Position numbers and translations under genes: made by a program. Positions 45,785 to 56,678 of a stretch of DNA of 64,000 nt are shown piece by piece. The notes below the pieces were generated by a model. It was not told where the DNA came from. It searched no databases and worked only from the letters and a program-made list of their open reading frames with translations. Position 1 is the stretch's first letter; every line of letters starts with the position of its first letter. Source of the DNA: Misgurnus anguillicaudatus. Lineage: Eukaryota; Chordata; Actinopteri; Cypriniformes; Cobitidae. The DNA lies in the NCBI RefSeq assembly GCF_027580225.2, contig NW_027395284.1:2003478-2067477 (forward strand), given 5' to 3'.

Positions 45785-45890
45785 CCGTGCACCACAAGAT
45801 AATCGGTTCAACCAAGAAGAAGATCGGGAGTATTGTTGTAAGGGGGGAAATCGGCCCGATTATCTTGTGGTGTGTACCCGGTTTGTATTT
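45785..45890. repeat. Fold-back (CACCACAAGATAATCGG)
   Basis: CACCACAAGATAATCGG is paired with CCCGATTATCTTGTGGTG about 65 bp later. The 157-codon frame at 45771-46244 spans it and a CACACG repeat, and shows no domain. Confidence 0.6.
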
Positions 45891-46249
45891 AAGAGTGTTT
45901 ATGAAACTATTGAGGTTGTGTGTAAATTTCAAATGTGCTTTCTTTTTGCTACAATTATTTTGCTACATTTTACCTGTGTTTATGAAACAACACCTCTTGT
46001 GTGGTGGGTTCATGTTTTTGTTACTCAGACAATGTTTAAGAGACAATGTCTAGTAGACCACACGCGCACACACGCACGCACACGCACACACAGTAAAAGT
46101 GAAGAGTCTGACATTTTCAAGGCCTTCCGAGTTAAGAATCCTATCATCTTGATTGTGATGATGAGCCACACAGACAGAGCTACTTTTTTCAGACACAGCT
46201 GCATACGTGTTGTCCCCTCCCGGCGAGTCGAACCTAAGTTGTAGCTTCC

Positions 46250-46528
46250 CTGCTGAAAAAAACAGCATACCAGCAAGACCAGCATATGTTGTGTTTTGGT
46301 GATGGTTTGCTAGTGAACACCAGCTAAACCAGCATCAAACCAGCACCAGCATTAACACCAGCTACCAGCACCAAACCAGCTTTAGCACCAGCATCCCATG
46401 CTGGTCATATCAGCATATGTTGTGTTTTGGTGCTGGTATGCTGTGACCACCAGCTAAACCAGCATAGACCAGCATAATTCCCATGCTGTTCCATGCTGGT
46501 TTGATGCTGTTTTTTTCAGCAGGGTTTG
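46250..46528. repeat. CCAGCA minisatellite-like repeat
   Basis: Multiple copies of ACCAGCA, CCAGCTAAACCAGCATC and AGCATATGTTGTGTTTTGG(T)G, in both orientations at the ends. Same family as the right gap edge. Confidence 0.85.
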
Positions 46529-46621
46529 GTAACCGTTATTAAAATGACAGCAAATAAAACCAAAAATAAACATCTTCACTTAAGCTTAATCACAGCTAAC
46601 ACAAACATAGTTGTGCTACAG

Positions 46622-46791
46622 CAGTGATCACCAACCCTATTCTTGGAAATCTACTTTTCTGCAGAGTTCACCTCAACCCCTAATCAAACACACCTGAACC
46701 TGCTAATCAAGCTTAGCTACCAAAAATTAGATGCAAGGTTGGATCTAAAGTAGGAAGCGGGGTAGATCTCCAGGAACAGGGTTGGTGACTA
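46622..46791. mobile_element. hAT-like MITE (CAGTGATCACCAACCC ends)
   Basis: CAGTGATCACCAACCCTATTC ... GAACAGGGTTGGTGACTA, 170 bp. Flanks TGCTACAG and TGCTGCAG (7 of 8) suggest an 8-bp duplication. Confidence 0.7.
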
Positions 46792-46799
46792 TGCTGCAG

Positions 46800-47820
46800 T
46801 AACCATAGTTTCATAGTTTTTGTGGTAAAACCATTGTTTTACAAATAGTAATCAATACACCAAATACCACGATTACTTCGCTGTTACTATTATAAAGCCA
46901 TTTTTATTTTTTGGAAGGGAGATAATGGGAAATGTAGAATAGTTTCCAAACGACAGAAGGTAAAGTGATTGGGACAGTGAGTGCAGACAGGTGTCCATGC
47001 TTGATATATAATACGTTGGATGGATCCTTGCATGGTAACTGCAAGAACAGGACAAAACTCTGACATGCACGCATTATACAAATACAAACACACTCAGAGG
47101 TCCTAGGTATAAAAAAAAGTAAAGTTACATAACATGTACAATTTCTGCAGTCTTATCCATTGGACCCAAACACCACATATAAATATGAGAAGGGGGGGCA
47201 CAGTATTTATATGTTCTTATAGAAAATGAGCCAAGGTAAATGTCTGAGGTTAAGAAAACAATTACTTGCTATTTCTTTTAGTAAACATTAAAAAACTGGT
47301 CCCATAGATCTGAACACCAATAGAGGCATACATGTGTGATTGTAAAGAGGTCAATAGTTTTGGCTGTTATTGTAGTCTTAACAAACTGCTTAAGAGCTAC
47401 TGTCTTGTTCTTTGATGTTCTTTTCACATTGTGCCTTCTGTAAAGCTTCAAAGAATGGAAATTTGACATAATCAGCATTTTACAAGCATCCATGCGGGAC
47501 GGATTAGCCTACTATCACAGTAAAATGTTATGTGATACCCAACCCTGTATTTTTTTATTAGTAGTAATGTGTTGCCTGGCAAAAAAATGTGTTTGTCTTA
47601 TATAGACAACGATAATAGCTATTGTGTTGACCAAGAGGGTGGGGGACTGCATCAAATTTCACAGTCTTGAACTTTTAAATGGCAAAGTTTTATTGTTTGC
47701 AAGCTTATTTGTGAAGTGCTGAGATTTTGTGCTTTGCTTTGTGTACTTCACTCGTATGCTTTAGAAATGTGATTCATCTGTGTCATGTTCCTATTTGCAT
47801 TAAATGTAAAAGAAATTAAA
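46800..47820. other. Unannotated DNA upstream of anxa5
   Basis: No exon recognised. Short frames (46873-47093, 47278-47493) are unsupported. A G-run lies near 47193. Confidence 0.35.
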
Positions 47821-47824
47821 AACG

Positions 47825-47860
47825 ACATTTCCCATAATTCATAGCGTTGTGGGTCGCTGC
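47825..47860 (+). promoter_or_regulatory. ZNF143-like motif before anxa5 exon 1
   Basis: GACATTTCCCATAATTCATAG at about 47824-47844 resembles the vertebrate ACTACAATTCCCAGAATGC promoter motif bound by ZNF143. It lies just 5' of the proposed first exon. Inference from motif and position. Confidence 0.3.
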
Positions 47861-48002
47861 CAGGGTGTGGTTCAACCAGTAAAACATGTTCAGCACTCTG
47901 ATCGCAGTTTATTCCTCCTACTGGCGTACTTCTTTCCTCATTCCTGCTGCTGCTTTGGTCTCTACTGCAGTCATCTGCGCTTACACAAATACACTTCTTT
48001 CG
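47850..48002 (+). other. anxa5: Probable non-coding exon 1 of anxa5
   Basis: The stretch is GC-richer than its neighbours and ends TTCTTTCG|GTGAGT at 48002/48003, a strong donor, about 230 bp before the ATG-bearing exon. Mammalian ANXA5 also has an untranslated first exon. The start is not defined. The frames 47849-48034 and 47886-48134 read through the donor and are not coding. Confidence 0.45.
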
Positions 48003-48232
48003 GTGAGTGCAATAATAAGTCCTCTTTTTTTTAACACGTTCCTGCCGTATATTCTATTGTACACAGGTATTAGTTACCTGTACAAAGTTTTTGTGCATAA
48101 ATTTTGTATTTTTCCTATTATACACGTTTCCTAAACTACATAAAAACAACTTTGTTTAAAACCACAACCACATAATTTATATATTAACATCTGTACTTTG
48201 TTAACTGTACATGTGTTTACGTTTATTTTCAG

Positions 48233-48270
48233 CATCTACTTCTTTGAAGCACTAAATCAAGTCAAAGATG
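48233..48270 (+). CDS. anxa5: anxa5 exon with 5' UTR end and ATG
   Basis: Acceptor TTTATTTTCAG, then 35 bases of leader, ATG at 48268-48270 and donor ATG|GTAAGT. Only the initiator codon is coding. Chosen because the next exon starts exactly in frame with GCTGGCAGAGG and has no ATG of its own. Confidence 0.85.
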
Positions 48271-51200
48271 GTAAGTTATCTTTTTTGGCAGGTCATTCAC
48301 TGTTAGTCTACAATCACTTTTAATACCTTTATACAAGCGGTTATTCACAGATAGATATGTCGATGTGTAATTTACGGGGAATAATGCTATCCTAAAGTTT
48401 GTGTAGTCGACGCCCTTGCTTTCACAGCTGATCAAATAATCCGTGAATAAAGAGGATATAATCTTCTTTTAGTAAATCGGCCGTTTACTCGTCATTGTAT
48501 TAGCAGTGCTTTTATTGCTGTACTGCATATTTACTGATCGTAAACTGTTTTAGAAGTTAAAGATGAACTTCACACAGTTTAGAAAGAAAGTTATAGTAAC
48601 ACACTAGTGTAGATGAGTGGATGAGTCATTGGTGTGGGCTGAGGGCGTTTCTGCCTGTGCTCCCCTCTTCTGTCATTAAGAGCGTTCGACTTCATGCACC
48701 GCTGAGCAGACCGTTTGACATTGAAGTACCGCGAGAGCGATTCGAAAGCTGTGCTTTTGGATCGCTCTCGCGGTATGTTGATGTCATAAACCGACCGGTA
48801 TGCGCAGCGACGCGTAAAGTCGAACACAGCTTGTTTATGCCTTTATTTCAAGTAAACTGATGCATTGTTTCCGCTAACGTGACACAGAATGTTAATGTTT
48901 TATAAATTGCAAATAAAATTATAGCCTATAATGTAGCTGTTTTTTCTGACTTCACATGTCATATTTTGGAAGTTTACTGTCAACAGAAATGTAGCCAAGA
49001 GTTGGTTTGTTTTTGGTTCTGAAGTTGTTGCATTATAAATGTATCATCTTTCATAATTTCATGGGCAAAAATTGTGAAAATAATATAAATGACTTTCAAT
49101 ATAAATGACTTTTATGCACATTCAATTATAAAAGAAGATAGCTAGCCCATCAGAGTCGATAAAAAATTAAATTGCAATCATGCCACTTGTGATGTGAAAT
49201 AATAATAAGTTTTTCTTCATCCATGCATAAAAGTTATTTTTGAGCTGTTTAATCCAAATAGGCGAGTGCTTGCCATTTTAGGATAGACCATACCTTTAAT
49301 TTCCATCTATTTGGATATGTATGTTTACTCTATTGTACAGGCAGACTGAGTAACCTGACTCCACTTATACAAACTGACTACTATTGTTTGCATAGTATGA
49401 CTGTGTTTGTGCTCTCAGCTCTTTCAGTCTTTTTTAAATCATCACCTGTTTTGGACAGATCAAATCTAGAGCGCATGATGTTACACATGAGCCAAATATA
49501 ATCTGTTGTATGGAGTAAATTCTGAATGGCTGACATCAGATTATTAGCACAGAAAGCTTTTAGGCCAGAGTTTGCTGAACACATTCCTGTGTCTGAGACA
49601 TTGTTTTAGACTGGAGGCAATGTATTGTTCCCCTTTGCAAAACAACAAAAATGTCATTCATTTAAATAATAAAAAATGTGTGAATAGTAATTGGAAACCC
49701 ACAAAGAACCACAGTGTGCAAGCGTGCTTACACTCTTAACTCTTTCACCGCCAGCGTTTTTTAAAAAAGTTGCCAGCCAGCGCCAGCGTTTTTCATGATT
49801 TTCACAAAAGTTTAATGCCTTCCAGAAAATGTTCTTCTTCAAATATATAAACATACAATATACCAAATGAAAGAACAGACCCTCTGCTTTCAAACAAAAA
49901 AAAACGTTTTATCCTACCAGTAGTTCTTTTGTAATCAGCTTTTGAATATGGGTAGGTTTCTGCAAAAACACCACATTTTGAGCAAAAAGCTGAGATAATT
50001 CCATTTTTGTGACGGACTTTTCATAGAGATACCATTCAGAGCGATCTTTAAAACAGACACGGACATGCAGCAGCTTGCCATAGGGCAATACTTCCGGGTT
50101 TAAAAAGTTTGGGGAATAATAGCGGTATTGCGGAAAGACGGAAATACTCGTCATTGGCGGGGAAGCGTTTTCTCTTGATTGACGAGATATCTCGTCAATG
50201 GCGGGGAAAGAGTTAATTTAGTGATGCCAATTAGAGTGATTTGTAGATGCCACACACTAGACTACCTAAAAGATTTGGGCTACCCACACTTGTGGTCTTG
50301 GCCACTCGAAAGAGTATGTATGCGCAGGAAGTAAGTGCGCAGTGACTGTCCAGTGTCTTAAAACTGGCAAAGTGCAGTGCCCCTAACCCACACCATCTCG
50401 AATACCGCTTCGGACCGGTATTCAAGGCTAAGCGTATCCCACCTTGCATCATTTTCGAGATGTAAATCGTGAGACTTTTGCGAGATGTCGCAGAAACTAT
50501 TAATTGTTAGTTAATAAATATTAAAATTTTGGTAGTAAAACGTTAAAGGAACACGCCCACATTTTGGGAATTTAGCTTATTCACCGTATCCCCCAGAGTT
50601 ACATAAGTCCATACATACCTCTCTCATCTCCGTGCGTGCTGTAACTCTGTCTGACGCAGCCCCCGCTAGCTTAGCTTAGCACAAAGACTGGAAATGCATG
50701 GCTCCAGCTAGTATACTGCTCCCAATAAGTGACAAAATAACGCGATCATTTTCCTATTTATGTGTTGTGATTTGTATAGTCAAACCGTGTACAAATAACA
50801 AGGTGATATGAGACACAGCGATCTTTTAACAGTATACATACTGAGAACTATATTCTCTGAAGACGAAGCACTGCCGCATGGGCGGAGTGATCTGCTCGCA
50901 GCACACGAGAAGCCCCTGGTGAGGAGCAAAGAGTTCGGTCAGAGTTGTGCAAATCACTCCGCCCATGCGGCAGTGCTTCGTCTTCAGAGAATATAGTTCT
51001 CAGTATGTATACTGTTAAAAGATCGCTGTGTCTCATATCACCTTGTTATTTGTACACGGTTTGACTATACAAATCACAACACATAAATAGGAAAATGATC
51101 GCGTTATTTTGTCACTTATTGGGAGCAGTATACTAGCTGGAGCCATGCATTTCCAGTCTTTGTGCTAAGCTAAGCTAGCGGGGGCTGCGTCAGACAGAGT

Positions 51201-54200
51201 TACAGCACGCACGGAGATGAGAGAGGTATGTATGGACTTATCTAACTCTGGGGGATACGGTGAATAAGCTAAATTCCCAAAATGTGGGCGTGTTCCTTTA
51301 AGTGTTGCACATTTCATTTGTGCAAACGTTATGTATTTTGTAAAACATCTGCAACTGGTTTTATTACAATTAGAAACGGCATTAATTGTGTTGTTTATTC
51401 AGGGACTACTGAATAAAAAATAAACTTTATTAAAGCTGCATTCACAAAATGAAGAGATTTCACAGGTGCAAAGTTTCAAATAATAATGTGTAGATAATAA
51501 TCTTTAAGTTCAGCAAATGTTCATTTCAGAGTGTTTATTTTATTTTATTTAGAAAAAACATGTAAAAATATTTATTTTAAGCAGCCTAACTAAAAAAAGA
51601 ATGTTTTCGTGCAAATTGCTTTTACAATCTGGATTGAAATTTGAACACTTGCTAAGTGTGTCCCATCGGGTAAATAATTCTACATGCATATATAGGACCT
51701 TTCAACCCAATCTCACGGAAATGTGTATGTGTTATAGTCACAAAAAATTGTATTAAAGGTTTTTTTGCTGTTTTTCGTGCCTCTGGAGCACGAATGTCTT
51801 TTTCGTGCCACCTAGCACGAATTTCTATAAATGGGTTTTCGTGTCTGTGCCACGACTTTCTTTATCGTGTCATTTTATATTTTGTTTTCTTATTGGTTTT
51901 TCCTATTTTTTTACCATCGTTGCTTGGGGTTTGGGTTAGAATCACTTTCTGTGACTTCCTAACCCAAACCCCAACTCTAACCCCAACTCCAGGCGAGAAT
52001 AGTTTTAATAGCGGGCGAAAAACATGTAGAAACAAATGCATAAAATTACAACCTAACGCAAACCCTGAATCTAACCCTAACTCCAAGCGACAATGATTTA
52101 AAAATAGAAAAAAACGATGAGAAAAAAGGATCTTCACACCCGCTACAACACTTGGGCCAAATACAGGAAATACGTCATGTGAACAACAGTCAAGTGCAAA
52201 AACCACAAGTGTGGTGATATTTGGATGCAGCTTTGTTCACCTTTCTCTTTGAAGGTTATCTGGGGACCATTTCTGACTTTTAAAATAACAGTATTGTAAC
52301 ATTGGTTAAATAAAATTTTTGCCATTATAACTTTTTAGTCTGTTTCTGTAAAAAACACTTAAGAGAGAGGCTTTGATGTTGTTGTGGAAAAAAATCTGAA
52401 TGACAACATTTTAGGTGGTCTCAGTATTTATAGGCAGAGCTCAACTCTTTATGGAGGAAATGTCGTACTTCCGCTTTTTTAAAGCCATGCATTTCTAAAG
52501 ATAACCATGGACATTGTAATGCTTTCTTGTACCTTTGCTGAGGTATGCACTTGCTGTTTTGCAAGAACAGGATCTATGCTAGACTGAACAATGTCAAAGC
52601 CTCTCTTACAGTAAACAATCATCAAAAACCATTTATAAATACTTTTGAGCAAAATGCAAATACAAATAAACAAGTAACAAATAAAAATTTACCTTACCAT
52701 GTATTTGTGTATCAGTACATGAGTCATTATTGCAGTAGCTATTGTCACCCAAGGGTCTAAAGCGAGCATCCTTGTGATTTTATCTCTCCTGTGACTTCTT
52801 GGATCTGCCAACAAACCCCAATATGTCAACACAGATATTTGATGTAGTATTTTCTGCATTTCAAGTTTATTTTGTGATGTGAAAGTTTTTTAAATTAGAT
52901 TTCCTTTAAAAGTAAGATCACACCCTTATGAATCAGCATGGTCTTTCTGGGCATAACTTCATGATTTTGAGTGGACAATAGTGTCAGTTTTAGGTCAGAA
53001 GTGTGATCTGCTTCAATGAAATATGAAAAAAGCTGAAATAATTTTGTGGTTTCTGTAACAAATGCGTTACGAAATTAAATAATAAATTTGATTTTTGTGT
53101 ATTGTATGAATAACACACGTCCACATCTGGGACTGTGGTATCATTCCCCAGCCAGCCTCACTCCCTCCCTCCCACACACACAGACATACACACATTACTT
53201 ATTCAAAGTTTCCATGTGGAAAACTACTGGATAGAGACACGTTTCTTAAAGAGACCGCATTGAGAGCAAAACCAATGTTAAGGTTCCGTAAATTGATTTT
53301 CAATTACGAAATGTATCATTTTTCTAAGGGGAAGGAATATGGGTGTACTCAAGTGTTCTGTAATATAAATGCTACAAATTGAACACAAAACAGGAACTAC
53401 ATTATGCAATTTTGTTACTTTATTTAGGCTGGCAGAGGAACAGTGAAGCCACACGCTGGATTCAATGCTAATAATGATGCTGAGGTCCTTTACAAGGCCA
53501 TGAAAGGACTTGGTGAGTTTGACTTGACGCATTGCAAATATCAACATATCTAGAAAATAAAATAAGTTTAGTTTGCTAATTGATATACCACCAAATTATA
53601 ACACCTCATGGACAACGACAATGTTTCATTTTATTTACAAAGTGCAAAGTCATATAAAAAAAAATACATATATATTTTCATATGTATTTGTATAATGCTT
53701 TCCACAATACTTTCTACATTACAATTTAGAATGATGTATACTAATGTATTACCAGGTTATTGCGTCAAAGAAATGTCCGTATTCTAGAAATGTTTCATTT
53801 AAAATAATTGTTTTTTACACAGGCACTGATGAGGCTGCTATTTTGCAGCTGTTGACAGCACGTAGCAATGCACAGCGGCAACAGATCAAAGCTGCATATA
53901 AAACCCTGCATGGAAAGGTGACATAATTTGCATTCAATATATTATATACCAAAAGCTCACATATGTATTGTGTTCTTTTTCTGGTTGTTTTTCTTGAGTT
54001 TGCCTTTTTGTATCTTCTTTTTTTAATAATCTCTGTATAGGATTTGGTGGATGATTTGAAATCAGAGTTGGGTGGGAAGTTTGAGACTCTGATTGTAGCT
54101 CTGATGACTCCTCCCATCTTGTATGATGTCATATGCCTGCGAGATGCCATTAAGGTAAACCGTGTATATTTCTCTCTCTGTCCTATTTATATCAATATTG

Positions 54201-56330
54201 TAGGAAGTCTGTAACTTTGCATGTATTGTCTTAGGGGGCAGGCACAGACGAGAAAGTGTTGATTGAGATTCTGGCATCTAGATCAGCTAATGAGGTCAAT
54301 GAAATCAAAAGTTTATACAAGCAAGGTAACTGTGCATGTATGTGATTAAATGTTTACATGCTTCTTTTTTGTGATGCATCTGTAGTGTTGAAATAATAAT
54401 GATTATATATGTTTGTGTGTGTGTGTGTGCAGAGCATAAAAAAGATCTGGAGGAAGCTGTGACTGGTGATACTGGAGGTCACTTCCAGAGGATGCTGGTC
54501 ATTTTGCTGCAAGTATGCAATCTAATAGCAGTCTATAAATAACTAATATGAGTTTATTTAAGTGTTACAAATATACATTTAAACAGATGAATAATAAACT
54601 GTATAAGAATTCAAACAAATCGAGGTTTTACAAGTTCAACATGTTTCACACCTTCATGTTTACTTGATGTAAATGAATAGTTCAGGTTAAATAATAAACT
54701 TCAACAGATCATGTTAGAGGTTATTAGAGAATACTACATAATCTTGTTCCTCAGTTTGTTACAAAGAAAGTCATATACTGTATATTGGATGAATGGAGTC
54801 CCAGCAGGCATGTGGGCAGACCTGTGACTTGCACTCTTAGCATGTGACAGGTGTGACAAAATCACATGCCACTAAGCAAACTTACATAGAGGGGCGTTTT
54901 CCTGGACAAGGATTAGACAATAAATATAAAAGCTGTCCAAACCGAAAACAACTTGCACTGACATACAATGAGGAAAATAAGTATTTGAACACCCTGCTAT
55001 TTTGCAAGTTCTCCCACTTAGAAATCATGGAAGGGTCTGAAATTGTCATCGTATGTGCATGTCCACTGTGAGAGACATAATCTAAAAAAAATCCAGAAAT
55101 CACAATGTATGATTTTTTAACTATTTATTTGTATGATACAGCTGCATATAAGTATTTCTAAGTGGGAGAACTTGCAAAATAGCAGGGTGTTCAAATACTT
55201 ATTTTCCTCACTGTATGTTAAAATACATCAGTGCCATTTGTTTTGCTTCAAAATGCACACAAGTAATGTTTTTAGTAAGGCATATCTGTTAAAACTAGTT
55301 ATATTTCCTAATTAAACTGCGACCTAGTTCTGGTTTAAGATAATTCCTGTCCAGGAAACCATCCCTCAGTCTTGAACTCTCACACACACACAATTTGACT
55401 GTGGTTACTAAAATTTCCATTTTGTGCAAAACCACAACGGACAGGCAAAAATATAAAGCCATTGAGGCGTAGGATTGAGAAATGTTTCAAAATGTTTGAT
55501 ATTATTATTATTATTCATTTTATAGAATTATATTATTTAGAATTGTATTATTTATCCATAGGCTAGCAGACAGCAAGGTATACAAGAGAACCTGATTCAA
55601 AGTGATGCACAGGTAAGTGTGTGTTTTGTGAGGTTACTTTACATTAAGTACGCTGCCTCTACTAATTCTGTACTGCTAATCCTAAAATTATGGCATTTCT
55701 TATGCCAGAAGCAACATAAACAAATGACAGCCCACATTTACATGTCAACAGATGCAAAAACAAATGTGGTTGTGGTGAAGTAGTACGGATAAAGTAGAAA
55801 ACATACTGCTAAACATCAAATAATTTAAACATGGGGCTGAAGTTTATTAATACACTCTGATTTTATAAAGGTTGTTACAAATTTCAGAGTGGATTGCTTC
55901 ATGAACCCGTGACATTTTAGCTTTTAGAAAAGTTGGTTATTAAAGGATGAAGCAGCTTAGATGTTTATGAAGACAACAGCAAACTCACGGCTCATTAACC
56001 CTAATAAGACCCTTGGGGTCAATTCTACCCCAAGCCACTTTTCTTTGGTGTAAAAACATGGTTCCCTTTATCTCAGTGGAATAAGATTTTGTGACTTTTC
56101 CAGATTATCTGTCAAGATTCATATAAAAAACTGGGCTTGATTCGGTCGTTCTAAAGAGGCGTAAAAAATCCACTTAATTAGTCCCTTTGAATGGGAAATG
56201 CAAAAAAATAATTTTTTTCTTTTTATTTGTCAAAAAAAATCAATGCATCCAGAATAAATCTGAAAATTTAAACACAGATAGGTAGGGCTGGTACTAGAGC
56301 ACAAATGTTGCATAGAAAATACATGCTCAA

Positions 56331-56381
<51 letters not shown>

Positions 56382-56482
56382 CAAACACACAAAGGTATGA
56401 CTGCCACAGAGAGCATTTCTTAGAGAATTTGGCAAAAAAAACAAAGATGCAAAACAAAGATGTAAAATACTCACACAGGTGT

Positions 56483-56530
<48 letters not shown>

Positions 56531-56633
56531 GCGCACATACACACACATGCACAAACACAGACTCACACACAAAGACAGTAAAACTTACACACACACAGAC
56601 ACACACACACACACAGACACACAGAAAGACACG

Positions 56634-56678
<45 letters not shown>

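Noticed and set aside
45771..46244. 157-codon + strand frame
   Set aside because: Runs through a fold-back repeat and a CACACG microrepeat, has no domain and is overlapped by other frames.
43651..47820. Search for the missing integrin exons (EGF cysteine patterns, transmembrane segment, cytoplasmic NPxY)
   Set aside because: None found by eye in any + strand frame; the sequence is mostly repeats.
50808..51036. Two open frames on opposite strands with the same N-terminal peptide ([16 protein letters not shown])
   Set aside because: They are produced by the palindromic DNA of the TTAA element; no independent coding evidence.
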